This document shows, piece by piece, positions 35,966 through 44,069 of a stretch of DNA of 64,000 nucleotides. Each line of letters starts with the position of its first letter. Position 1 is the first letter of the stretch. Source of the DNA: Candidatus Cacconaster equi. Lineage in GTDB: Bacteria; Bacteroidota; Bacteroidia; Bacteroidales; UBA932. Position numbers and translations under genes: made by a program. A model generated the notes under the pieces. The model was not told where the DNA came from. It did no database searches and saw only the letters and a program-made list of their open reading frames with translations. The stretch covers positions 1 to 64,000 of the forward strand of contig JAGHSK010000015.1 of the NCBI GenBank assembly GCA_018065895.1, given 5' to 3'.

Positions 35966-36595
35966 CTACCGCTTCCTGATGATGTTCAGCCCGTCGCGCA
36001 GCGGCAGGATGAAGTTCTCCACTCTCGGGTCATTGGCGACAAGGTCGTTGAAGGCCATGATACCACGCGTCTGAGCGTCGCGCGGAGGATTTTCGTCATA
36101 TACTTTGCCGTCCCACAGGACGTTGTCGGCAACGATATATCCTCCCGGACGAAGCAACTCCAATGCCGATTGATAGTACGCGATGTATTCTCTTTTGTTG
36201 GCGTCGATGTAAATCAGGTCATATGGGCCGGACAGGGTGTCGAGAATCTCCTTGGCATCGCCGAACATCAGGTTGATTTTTCCGCTTACCCCGGCACGCC
36301 GGTATCCTTCGCGGATGAGATCTTCGAGTTCGTCATTGATTTCCACAGAGTCCAGAACGGAACCCTCCTCCAATGCGGAGGCAATGCAGATTGACGAATA
36401 GCCGGTGAATACACCGAGCTCCAGCACACGTTTAGGCTCCAGCATAAGAGTCATATGGCGCAGAAGCGCGCCTACGCTGCGTCCGGAGAGCATCCTGGCG
36501 TGGCTTGTGCGTAGATGCGTCTCTCTCTCAAGCCACTCGAGGGCCTGTGGCAGAGGTGATGAGAATTCATCCAGATATTTGTCGAGAGGTGTCAT
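35966..36595 (-). CDS. Class I SAM-dependent O-methyltransferase (caffeoyl-CoA OMT-like)
   Basis: This 209-residue methyltransferase of the O-methyltransferase family 3 has the SAM-binding motif RVLELGVFTGYSSICIASAL. It is followed by VEINDELEDLIREGYRRAG, YDLIYIDANKREYIAYYQ and LELLRPGGYIVADNVLWDGKV. The bacterial members methylate hydroxyls or catechols of varied small molecules, and the substrate here is not known. It is 2 nt downstream of the M16 peptidase and followed by a strong hairpin. Confidence 0.88.
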   Translation of the reverse strand: MTPLDKYLDEFSSPLPQALEWLERETHLRTSHARMLSGRSVGALLRHMTLMLEPKRVLELGVFTGYSSICIASALEEGSVLDSVEINDELEDLIREGYRRAGVSGKINLMFGDAKEILDTLSGPYDLIYIDANKREYIAYYQSALELLRPGGYIVADNVLWDGKVYDENPPRDAQTRGIMAFNDLVANDPRVENFILPLRDGLNIIRKR

Positions 36596-36597
36596 GA

Positions 36598-37848
36598 TTA
36601 TTTGTAAACAAGCGTTGAGAGACGATTTTCTGCCAGGATTTTCTGTGCCGTGAGCTGAAGCTGTTCTGCCGTTATTGAGTTGATTTTTGACCTTACCTCC
36701 TCATCGGGCATCACGCCACCGAACACCAGCATACTTTTTCCTATGGAGAGAGCCTGACTTTCACCATTGTCCGAGGCTATGGCCAGTTGCCCGAGAAGCT
36801 GTTTCTTGGCCGCTTTGAGCATGGACGCGCTGAGCGGCTTGTCACGGAGCCGGGCAATTTCAGAATGGACCAGAGAAAGACACTCTTCAAGGTTCCCTTT
36901 GTCGCACCCGAAATAAATCATCACGGAGCCGGAGTCGGTAAATTGCCCGTAACTGCTGTCGACGCTGTAAACAAGCGCATTCTTCTCACGCAGCGCCTGA
37001 TTCAGACGTGAATTCGAGCTGGGGCCTCCCAGAATATTGTTGAGCAGAATCAGGGTCATTCTCTCCTCATCATAGAAGGAACAGGCTGTCGTGCCTACTA
37101 TGCAGTTGACCTGATGGTTTTTCTTGACTATTTCCTTCGTGAAATGAACTTCGGACGGCTTCCTGCCTGACGTGGCGGGATGTCCGGTTTCGGCCTTTGG
37201 AGCATATTCTGCAGGAATATATGAGGCTATGGCATTCTCGGCCAGTTTGAGTGCGCGTTGCGGAGTGATGTCGGCCACGATGGATATGCACATCCTCTCC
37301 GGTTTGAAATTTTCGCTCACGTATCTTTTCAGATCCGATGAGTTGATTTTTCTGAGCGATCTGGCATCGCCCAGTATCTGCCTTGAAAGTTCGTGCCCCT
37401 CAAAAAGCAGTTCCTCGAAATTGTCAAATATGCACTCGGACGGAGAGTCTTTGTACATATTGATTTCATCGATCACCACGTGGCGCTCCTTGTCGAGTTC
37501 TTCCTGCGGGAACGTGGAGGTGAACGCGAGTTCGAAGAGCAGATCCACGGCTTTTGATGCATCTTCCTTCAGGACTGTGGCGTAAAGTACCGTTTCCTCC
37601 TTGGTTGTATATGCGTTGAGATCGCCTCCAAGTTTTTCCAGACGGTCTGTAATCTCTTGTGGGGTGCGCATCAAAGTGCCCTTGAAAAGCATATGTTCTG
37701 TCAGGTGCGCTATTCCGCTCAGGTCGGACTGTTCGTTTCTTGTCCCGGATTTGATGCTCAGAGCCGAGTATGCCACCTGTGATTTCGTCCGCTTGAATGC
37801 GAATCTGACACCGCAGGGAAATATATGTGTGAAGGTATTTTCTTTCAT
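36598..37848 (-). CDS. M16 family (insulinase-like) zinc peptidase
   Basis: This 416-residue protein of the mitochondrial-processing-peptidase-like M16B branch has the inverted zinc motif HLTEHMLFKGT, with the further metal ligand and acidic residues in VIDEINMYKDSPSECIFDNFE. It has no signal peptide in the version I prefer, so it is probably cytoplasmic. The tracked start at 38040 runs across the divergent dnaX start. I use ATG 37848 (MKENTFTHIF), while ATG 37866 is possible. A TATTTTTG element lies upstream. Confidence 0.87.
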   Translation of the reverse strand: MKENTFTHIFPCGVRFAFKRTKSQVAYSALSIKSGTRNEQSDLSGIAHLTEHMLFKGTLMRTPQEITDRLEKLGGDLNAYTTKEETVLYATVLKEDASKAVDLLFELAFTSTFPQEELDKERHVVIDEINMYKDSPSECIFDNFEELLFEGHELSRQILGDARSLRKINSSDLKRYVSENFKPERMCISIVADITPQRALKLAENAIASYIPAEYAPKAETGHPATSGRKPSEVHFTKEIVKKNHQVNCIVGTTACSFYDEERMTLILLNNILGGPSSNSRLNQALREKNALVYSVDSSYGQFTDSGSVMIYFGCDKGNLEECLSLVHSEIARLRDKPLSASMLKAAKKQLLGQLAIASDNGESQALSIGKSMLVFGGVMPDEEVRSKINSITAEQLQLTAQKILAENRLSTLVYK

Positions 37849-37886
37849 CGTAGTTTTCGGTCGCATGGCAAGCTTCCAAATCGGTG

Positions 37887-37894
37887 CAAAAATA
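37887..37894 (-). promoter_or_regulatory. Bacteroidota -7 element (TATTTTTG) before the M16 peptidase gene
   Basis: The minus strand reads TATTTTTG at 37894-37887, an exact TAnnTTTG. Transcription would start near 37880, about 32 nt before ATG 37848, which favours that start over ATG 37866. It is divergent with the dnaX element only ~35 bp away. Confidence 0.5.
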
Positions 37895-37928
37895 GCACAT
37901 TCCAGTGAAGAATTCCCCAAAATATTTG

Positions 37929-37936
37929 TATTTTTG
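37929..37936 (+). promoter_or_regulatory. Bacteroidota -7 element (TATTTTTG) immediately before dnaX
   Basis: TATTTTTG at 37929-37936 is an exact TAnnTTTG match, and the dnaX ATG follows only 6 nt later at 37943. If used, the transcript would start at or beside the ATG, giving a leaderless or near-leaderless mRNA. No other TAnnTTTG is seen further upstream in this short divergent gap. Confidence 0.45.
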
Positions 37937-37942
37937 TAGAAT

Positions 37943-39589
37943 ATGGGACAATTCATAGTAACGGCTCGAAAGTACAGGCCAAACAGTTTTGAGACACTGC
38001 TGGGACAGGAAAATATCGCCCGCACGCTCAAAAATTCCATTTTGAGGGGGCAGTTGGCTCATGCATATCTCTTCTGCGGTCCACGCGGCGTAGGGAAGAC
38101 CAGCGCAGCCCGCATCTTCGCAAAGACCATAAACTGCTCGAACCCGGGGGAGGACCTGGAGCCTTGCGGAAAATGTGAATCCTGCCTCTCCTTTGCGGAG
38201 GGCCGTTCCTACAGCATACACGAACTCGATGCCGCGTCCAACAATTCGGTTGAGGATATCAGGCAACTGACCGACAGCGTAAGAATTCCGCCACAGGTCG
38301 GCAAATACAGCGTGTATATCATCGATGAGGTGCATATGCTCTCGCAGGCGGCTTTCAATGCATTCCTTAAAACCCTTGAGGAACCGCCTGCGCACGCGAT
38401 ATTCATCCTTGCCACGACGGAGAAGCACAAAATCCTTCCAACAATTCTGTCACGTTGCCAGACCTACGATTTCAACCGCATCTCGATTGAGGATATGGTC
38501 CGCAACATCAAGCGGATAGCTGCGGCCGAATCGGTGAATATAAGCGATGATGCCATACACGTCATTGCCCAGAAGGCTGATGGGGCGATGCGTGACGCAC
38601 TTACCCTTTTCGACCAGACCGTGGCGTTCTGTGGTACGGATGTCACCTATGAACAGGTGATCAAAAACCTGAACGTTCTTGATTACGAATATTATTTCAG
38701 GCTTACCGAGAATTTCCTTTCTGGCGATTACGCAAGTGCGCTTCTGACTTTCGACGAAATTCTCGCCAAGGGATTCAACTCCCTGAGTTTCATCGGCGGG
38801 TTGAGTTCGCATTTCCGTGATCTGATAGTCTGCAAGAACGGTGCATCCAGAACTTTGCTGAATCTCGCACCTTCCGTTGCGCAGCGATATGACGCCTATG
38901 CCGCAAAGTGCTCACCTCGTTTTCTTTTTGAGGCGTTGGGAATAACTTCCACCTGTGAGGCTTCATACAAGCAGAGCGGAAATCCGCGGCTTCTGATAGA
39001 GTTTGCGCTTATGAAGCTCTGCAACATCGGAGGATTGATAACAGGGCCGGCAGTTGTGGCTCCGGCGGTGCCGCACTCCCCGGCTCCTCAGCAGACACAG
39101 ATTCCTCAGCAGCCAAAATCCGAACCTGTGCGCAAAGCAGGCCTTTCGATAAAGAACCTGATGGCGGAGGCGGAAAAGAGGCCTGAAGAGAAGATTGACA
39201 GGACTGAGGCTATTGAGAATGTGGCGCTTCAGATTGAAGCGGTGAAGCAGGCCTGGCAGGCATTGGCGGAGAACGAATCCAGGATGCCACGGCTCGCATC
39301 TGCCATCCGCGAATGCGAACCCGAGATAAAAAATGACACGGAATTGCACTTCAAGGTGGGCAATGTCGCTCAGAAGGACTGGATTGACAGGAATTGCAGG
39401 GCACGTCTCGAATCCTTCCTTCAGAAGGCTTTGCACAATACGGCACTACGATTGTTTGTTTCAGTGGCGGAGATATCCGACAAAGGGGCTAATCCTCTGT
39501 ATATGCCTTCGGACAAGGTTGATTATCTTGAGAAGAATTCCGAGGAGTTCCGGAGTCTGAAGAAAAATTTTGATTTGGAAAACGCATGA
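37943..39589 (+). CDS. dnaX: DNA polymerase III subunit gamma/tau
   Basis: This 548-residue clamp-loader ATPase has the P-loop FCGPRGVGKTSAARIFAKT. The zinc-binding cysteines are in NCSNPGEDLEPCGKCESC, DEVHMLSQAAFNAFLKTLEE is Walker B, ILATTEKHKILPTILSRC is sensor 1 with the SRC motif, and DGAMRDALTLFDQ is sensor 2. A C-terminal tau-like region follows a Pro/Gln-rich linker (PHSPAPQQTQIPQQPKSEP). No A-rich slippage site for a short gamma form stands out. It is divergent from the M16 gene and 1 nt from lptB. Confidence 0.95.
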   Translation: MGQFIVTARKYRPNSFETLLGQENIARTLKNSILRGQLAHAYLFCGPRGVGKTSAARIFAKTINCSNPGEDLEPCGKCESCLSFAEGRSYSIHELDAASNNSVEDIRQLTDSVRIPPQVGKYSVYIIDEVHMLSQAAFNAFLKTLEEPPAHAIFILATTEKHKILPTILSRCQTYDFNRISIEDMVRNIKRIAAAESVNISDDAIHVIAQKADGAMRDALTLFDQTVAFCGTDVTYEQVIKNLNVLDYEYYFRLTENFLSGDYASALLTFDEILAKGFNSLSFIGGLSSHFRDLIVCKNGASRTLLNLAPSVAQRYDAYAAKCSPRFLFEALGITSTCEASYKQSGNPRLLIEFALMKLCNIGGLITGPAVVAPAVPHSPAPQQTQIPQQPKSEPVRKAGLSIKNLMAEAEKRPEEKIDRTEAIENVALQIEAVKQAWQALAENESRMPRLASAIRECEPEIKNDTELHFKVGNVAQKDWIDRNCRARLESFLQKALHNTALRLFVSVAEISDKGANPLYMPSDKVDYLEKNSEEFRSLKKNFDLENA

Positions 39590-39590
39590 T

Positions 39591-40343
39591 ATGAAACTCT
39601 TTTGCACAAATCTGGTGAAGAAATATGGGAAGCGAACCGTTGTGAAGGACGTTTCCATAGAGGTGGAACAGGGCGAGATTGTGGGGCTTCTGGGTCCTAA
39701 CGGGGCTGGAAAGACCACCAGTTTCTATATGATTACAGGGCTGATCAAGCCTAATGGCGGCAGGATTTTCCTTGATACGGAAGAGATAACCGGGTTGCCT
39801 ATGTACGAAAGGGCGCAGAAAGGCATCGGTTATCTTGCTCAGGAGGCTTCCGTATTCCGCAAGATGAGCGTTGAGGACAACATCATGTCAGTTATGGAGA
39901 TGGCTGGATTCGGTGAAGAGTACCGCAATGAACGGCTTGAGAGCCTGATTGATGAGTTCGGCCTGCACAAGGTGCGCAAAAGCCTTGGAATACAGCTCTC
40001 CGGTGGAGAACGGCGTCGGTGCGAGATTGCCCGTGCCCTTGCCATCAATCCCAAGTTTATACTTCTCGATGAGCCTTTTGCCGGAGTTGACCCTATTGCG
40101 GTTGAGGATATCCAGCATATCATAGCCAAACTCAAGACCAAGAACATCGGCATAATAATCACAGACCATAATGTCCACGAGACACTTGCAATCACCGACA
40201 GGGCATATCTGCTCTATGAAGGCTCGATCCTTGAGAGCGGCACTGCCGAACAGCTGGCAAACAATCCTGAGGTACGAAAGAAATATCTGGGACAGAACTT
40301 CGAGTTGAGAAAGGCCGTACTTCATCCAAAACGTGAACAATAA
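39591..40343 (+). CDS. lptB: LPS export ABC transporter ATPase LptB
   Basis: This 250-residue ATPase powers the LptBFG complex that extracts LPS from the inner membrane. Motifs: Walker A LLGPNGAGKTTSFYMITGL, Q-loop GIGYLAQEASVFRKMSVEDN, signature LSGGERRRCEIARALA, and Walker B FILLDEPFAGVDPIAVEDI. The GIGYLAQEASVFRK segment is characteristic of LptB over other ATPases. I use ATG 39591, one base after the dnaX stop. Confidence 0.93.
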   Translation: MKLFCTNLVKKYGKRTVVKDVSIEVEQGEIVGLLGPNGAGKTTSFYMITGLIKPNGGRIFLDTEEITGLPMYERAQKGIGYLAQEASVFRKMSVEDNIMSVMEMAGFGEEYRNERLESLIDEFGLHKVRKSLGIQLSGGERRRCEIARALAINPKFILLDEPFAGVDPIAVEDIQHIIAKLKTKNIGIIITDHNVHETLAITDRAYLLYEGSILESGTAEQLANNPEVRKKYLGQNFELRKAVLHPKREQ

Positions 40344-40354
40344 TCATCATAAAT

Positions 40355-42292
40355 ATGGAAAAATCAGACAAATACCAGTGGAAGTACTGCTCCTTGGGAG
40401 GGGCCGTACGTGTTGACATCCAAAGTGGGGAAGACATTGCGCGGCTTGGTGAACTGGATCCGAAGCTATGGACAATTCACAGTTGTCCCGTTGACAACGT
40501 AATCTTTGACAAGGAGACTCTCACCATCATAGACAACGACAATGACGGCAGGATTCGTCTTGACGACGTGGTGGCTACTGCACAGTGGGTTACCTCCGCA
40601 TTGCGCAACAAGGACCTTCTTCTCAGGAAGGAGAGCGAAATAGCCATCTCTGAATTCGATGAGCAATCTGAAGTCGGAAAACTTCTTGCAGATTCGGCTA
40701 GAGCATTACTTGAAAAAGAGGGAGTTGAGAAGGAGACCATTTCGATGGAGGATATTGAAAAGTTCAGGGAAGGCGTGGCAGACAGGGCCAATGCTGCAAA
40801 GGAAGCCGCTGTCATCAAAGCTGAGCTGGCATCTCCGTTCGGAGAGAACACCGCTGCTGCCGTTGAAGCGTGCAATGCTCTTCGCGATAAGGTGGCTGAC
40901 TTCTTCCTGCGATGCAAACTCGTCTCCTTCAACGAGGAATGCCGCAGTGCGGTGGATATGTCGATTGACAGTATCACCAGTGTGGGTAATGCGAGTCTTT
41001 CAGAGCACGGTGAAGTAATTGCGGCCTGCCCGCTTGCACGACCGGACAAGGGATCGCTACTTCCTCTGAATGAAGGGATCAATCCTGCATGGCAGGCGCC
41101 GATGGCAAAGATGAAAGCTTTGGTGCTTGACGCGGAGTTTCCGGGTGCGGAGGCCATCACAGAAGAGCAGTGGAATGCCGTAGTTTCCAAAATAGATGGA
41201 TATCTGACTGAAAAAGCGGCCATCGAGGCAAGCGGAGCGGAACTTCTCGACGGTTCGGTAGCGGCCGAAACCGCTCTGGTGGAACCACTTCACAAATTTA
41301 TCCGTCTTTACAGGTATTTTTATGAATTCCTCCACAATTTTGTGTCATTCTCAGAACTTTATGGCAATTTGGACAACTGCGTGGTAAATGCGGGAAAACT
41401 TCTGATTGACCAGCGTTGCTGCGAGCTTTGTGTGAATGTCAAGGATATGTCGCAGCACGGAGAAATGGCTGCCTTGAGTGGAATGTTCCTCATCTACTGT
41501 GATTGCGTCGAGCGTGTCAGCGGGGAGAAGATGCAGATTGTCGCTGCATTGACTGCCGGATCGATCCGTGACATCCGCGTCGGGAAGAATGCGGTGTTCT
41601 ATGACCGCCAGAACCGTGATTGGGATGCCACCGTCACGAAAGTGGTTGAGAACCCTATCAATATCAAGCAGGCGTTCTGGTCACCTTACAGGAAATTCGC
41701 CAATTGGTGCAGCACTCAGATCAACAAGTTTGCATCCGAGAAGGAAGGCAAGTCGATGGACAAGCTTCAAGGCTCGGTCGACAGTTCGGTAAGCAATATG
41801 CAGGCGCAGGCCCAGAATCCGGCACAGCCTGCAGCGGGCGCACCACAGAACAAGGCTTTCGACATTGCCAAGTTTGCCGGAATATTCGCCGCAATAGGTA
41901 TGGCAATCGGATTCATAGGGGGCTTTCTTGTGGATGCCGGAAAAGCCTTCTTCAGTCTGCCTTGGTGGGGTATGATCGTGGCCATCGCGGGATTGATGCT
42001 GATAATATCCGGACCTTCGATGTTCCTTGCCTGGAGCAAACTGCGCCATCGCAACCTGGCCCCGGTACTCAATGCCAACGGTTGGGCCGTCAACACGGCA
42101 ATCCCAATCAATGTGCCTTTCGGAAAATATCTGACACATATGTCAAGCTATCCTATTGGACACTTCAATGATCCATTTGCCGAGAAGAAGACTCCGGCCT
42201 GGAAGAAGTGGCTCTGGATCATTCTGGTACTGCTTGTAGCAGCCGGCGTATTTCTTTATCTTACCGGAAGGCTTGCGGCATTCATAGGCTGA
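40355..42292 (+). CDS. Membrane protein of unknown function with a canonical EF-hand loop
   Basis: I do not recognise this 645-residue protein. The N-terminal part is soluble and contains DNDNDGRIRLDD (about residues 60-71), which matches a 12-residue EF-hand loop with Asp at positions 1, 3, 5 and 12. A long, mostly helical region follows, then an Ala/Gln/Pro-rich linker (NMQAQAQNPAQPAAGAPQ). Three TM segments come next (FAGIFAAIGMAIGFIGGFLV, WWGMIVAIAGLMLIISGPSM, WLWIILVLLVAAGVFLYLTG), with the segment LNANGWAVNTAIPINVPFGK between the last two. No signal peptide is seen, so the N-terminal domain is likely cytoplasmic. It lies 11 nt after lptB, suggesting co-transcription. Confidence 0.8.
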   Translation: MEKSDKYQWKYCSLGGAVRVDIQSGEDIARLGELDPKLWTIHSCPVDNVIFDKETLTIIDNDNDGRIRLDDVVATAQWVTSALRNKDLLLRKESEIAISEFDEQSEVGKLLADSARALLEKEGVEKETISMEDIEKFREGVADRANAAKEAAVIKAELASPFGENTAAAVEACNALRDKVADFFLRCKLVSFNEECRSAVDMSIDSITSVGNASLSEHGEVIAACPLARPDKGSLLPLNEGINPAWQAPMAKMKALVLDAEFPGAEAITEEQWNAVVSKIDGYLTEKAAIEASGAELLDGSVAAETALVEPLHKFIRLYRYFYEFLHNFVSFSELYGNLDNCVVNAGKLLIDQRCCELCVNVKDMSQHGEMAALSGMFLIYCDCVERVSGEKMQIVAALTAGSIRDIRVGKNAVFYDRQNRDWDATVTKVVENPINIKQAFWSPYRKFANWCSTQINKFASEKEGKSMDKLQGSVDSSVSNMQAQAQNPAQPAAGAPQNKAFDIAKFAGIFAAIGMAIGFIGGFLVDAGKAFFSLPWWGMIVAIAGLMLIISGPSMFLAWSKLRHRNLAPVLNANGWAVNTAIPINVPFGKYLTHMSSYPIGHFNDPFAEKKTPAWKKWLWIILVLLVAAGVFLYLTGRLAAFIG

Positions 42293-42299
42293 AGCCTAT
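42284..42299. terminator. Small palindromic hairpin between convergent genes
   Basis: ATAGGCT-GA-AGCCTAT is a perfect 7-bp inverted repeat that spans the stop of the EF-hand protein gene and the first bases past the stop of the convergent nitroreductase gene. There is no T-run on either side, so a bidirectional terminator role is only possible. Confidence 0.3.
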
Positions 42300-42925
42300 A
42301 GAATCAGGTCGTTAATGACTACTTTAGGGACGTAGTGAATGCCGTCCCGACGATAATAAGAGTGGGACTCGTTCTCTCTGATGGGAACGAGTTCTATTTT
42401 TTCTGCGCTCTTGCCGATGGCAAGAATGAGTACAGGTTCATATTCAAGGGAGAATTCCTTTTTGACGAATTCCTTGTCAAAGGCTCCGATACAGATTCCT
42501 CCAAGGCCCATCTCCGTGGCCTTGAGCAGCATGCTTTGTGCGGAAATGCCTGTGTCCATATAAACCCATTTGTCAGGCTCTATTTTGGAGCAGATGATGA
42601 TGAAAGCTTCCGGCTCTGTACCCGCGAAAGGCAGATGCAGTTCCGGCAAAGCTCCTCCCAGCTTGATGGTGGATAAAACCTTGTCGCTTCCTGTATCTTT
42701 TGTGACGAGTTTGAATCGAAGCGCCTGGCGGTTGCGGCCTGACGGAATGCGTGTGTTGGTCTCCACAATTCTGCGCAATTGCGCCTCTGTGACAATGCAC
42801 GACTTGTCGAAACCGCGATAACTTCTATTTTTCTTCAGAAGAGTGGAGAGGGATGCCGCGGCCTTGCGACGCGGAGCCGCACTGCGGTATTCCTCGAATT
42901 TCTTTTCGAGATAGTTGTCTGCCAT
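42296..42925 (-). CDS. Nitroreductase family protein
   Basis: This 209-residue flavoprotein of the nitroreductase (FMN, NAD(P)H) fold shows SYRGFDKSCIVTEAQLRRIV, NTRIPSGRNRQALRFKLVTK, WVYMDTGISAQSMLLKATEM and GLGGICIGAFDKEFVKKEF. These match the FMN-binding and dimer-interface regions. Substrate is not predictable. Its start codon shares a base with the stop of the upstream small Cys-rich protein, so they are coupled. It ends 3 nt from a convergent gene. Confidence 0.88.
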   Translation of the reverse strand: MADNYLEKKFEEYRSAAPRRKAAASLSTLLKKNRSYRGFDKSCIVTEAQLRRIVETNTRIPSGRNRQALRFKLVTKDTGSDKVLSTIKLGGALPELHLPFAGTEPEAFIIICSKIEPDKWVYMDTGISAQSMLLKATEMGLGGICIGAFDKEFVKKEFSLEYEPVLILAIGKSAEKIELVPIRENESHSYYRRDGIHYVPKVVINDLIL

Positions 42926-43203
42926 TATTCGTTGGTATTGTTATGAAACGCGCATCCTTCGCAGCCACCTTCAGGGCAATCGGGACTGATACGCCCGTCA
43001 CGGTCCCTGCGACGCATCGTGCCTTTCTTCCCCCATAGGCGAAGCTCTTCTTCCTTGGCGCATATTATGCCCTTCTTGCGCAGTTCTTTGTTATGGGAGA
43101 TTTCTCCGTCAGGGAACCTGCCATCCTTCTTGACGATAATCGTAATGGCCATCCCGGCTACGCCGATGGCCAGAACGATAACCGCAAGCAGAAATGTCTT
43201 CAT
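42925..43203 (-). CDS. Small membrane-anchored Cys-containing protein of unknown function
   Basis: This 92-residue protein has one N-terminal TM segment (FLLAVIVLAIGVAGMAITIIV), a basic middle with RKKGIICAKEEELRLWGKKG, and a C-terminal cysteine cluster CPEGGCEGC followed by AFH. The cysteine spacing could bind a metal or form disulfides. I know of similar short proteins in Bacteroidota genomes but no assigned function. It lies between nadE (10 nt) and the nitroreductase (1-nt overlap) in the same operon. Confidence 0.7.
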   Translation of the reverse strand: MKTFLLAVIVLAIGVAGMAITIIVKKDGRFPDGEISHNKELRKKGIICAKEEELRLWGKKGTMRRRDRDGRISPDCPEGGCEGCAFHNNTNE

Positions 43204-43213
43204 TCCGGGAACT

Positions 43214-44056
43214 CTAAATGCACTTGAATGGAGGTACGACCGGCTTGTTGCCGACGGTCAATACTGGAGGAATCTGCATGACCTTGAAGGCTGCGCCTCT
43301 CTTCAGCCGTAGAATCCGCTCCAGAAGCTCCCTGTCGACACCCTTTGTCGCTATCACTTCGTCAACTGTCAGCCCTTCCTCGTGAAGAGCGTGAAGTATC
43401 GGGTCAAGAACTTCGTATTCCGGAAGGGAGTCTGTGTCTTTCTGCCCTGGACGCAATTCTGCTGAAGGAGCTTTTTCAATGATGGATTTCGGAATGATCT
43501 CGCCATTGCGGTTCATATGGTTTGAAAGTTCATAAACCTGCAGTTTGTAAAGGTCCGCTATTACCATCATTGCTCCGCAAAGATCTCCATACAGCGTACC
43601 ATAGCCCATGAAGAGTTCGCTCTTGTTGGAGGTGTTGAGCACCAGTGCATCGTATCTGTTTGAGTAGGTCATCAGGATAGTGCCTCTTGCACGGGCCTGT
43701 ATGTTTTCCTGTGCAACGCTCCATTTGCCAATCTCGAAGAAAGTGTGCATTTCAAGCATGAAACGCTTGTAAATCTTGTCGATCGGGATGACATCGTATT
43801 TTATTCCCAGATTGTTCGCCAGGTCAACTGAATCGGAAACGGAGTGCAGGGATGAAAATTGCGAAGGCATCAGTATGCCGTGCACGTTTTCCTTCCCGAG
43901 TGCCTCCGTGGCAAGTGCTGCCACGAGGGCTGAATCAATTCCTCCGGAAAGCCCGAGAACGGCTTTGGATTTTCCGCACGATGCGAAGAAATCGCGTATT
44001 TTCCCGATTATCAAATCGTGAACCGATGCAATGTCTATTTTTTCTTCCAGTACCAT
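43214..44056 (-). CDS. nadE: NAD(+) synthase (synthetase domain only)
   Basis: This 280-residue ATP-pyrophosphatase-fold enzyme makes NAD from deamido-NAD. The PP-loop is VLGLSGGIDSALVAALATEA, with LNTSNKSELFMGYGTLYGDL and KAPSAELRPGQKDTDSLPEY as family hallmarks. The N-terminal glutaminase domain of the long NadE form is absent, so it should use ammonia directly. It is 13 nt downstream of prs, placing PRPP production and NAD synthesis in one transcript. Confidence 0.93.
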   Translation of the reverse strand: MVLEEKIDIASVHDLIIGKIRDFFASCGKSKAVLGLSGGIDSALVAALATEALGKENVHGILMPSQFSSLHSVSDSVDLANNLGIKYDVIPIDKIYKRFMLEMHTFFEIGKWSVAQENIQARARGTILMTYSNRYDALVLNTSNKSELFMGYGTLYGDLCGAMMVIADLYKLQVYELSNHMNRNGEIIPKSIIEKAPSAELRPGQKDTDSLPEYEVLDPILHALHEEGLTVDEVIATKGVDRELLERILRLKRGAAFKVMQIPPVLTVGNKPVVPPFKCI

Positions 44057-44069
44057 TTGAACGTATCGC

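Noticed and set aside
36598-38040. Longer start for the M16 peptidase at 38040
   Set aside because: The extra 64 residues overlap dnaX on the other strand and cross both promoter elements. The family homology begins at TFTHIFPCGVRF.
37466-38428. 320-aa minus-strand ORF
   Set aside because: It crosses the divergent M16/dnaX promoters and overlaps the dnaX clamp-loader core, so it is a shadow.
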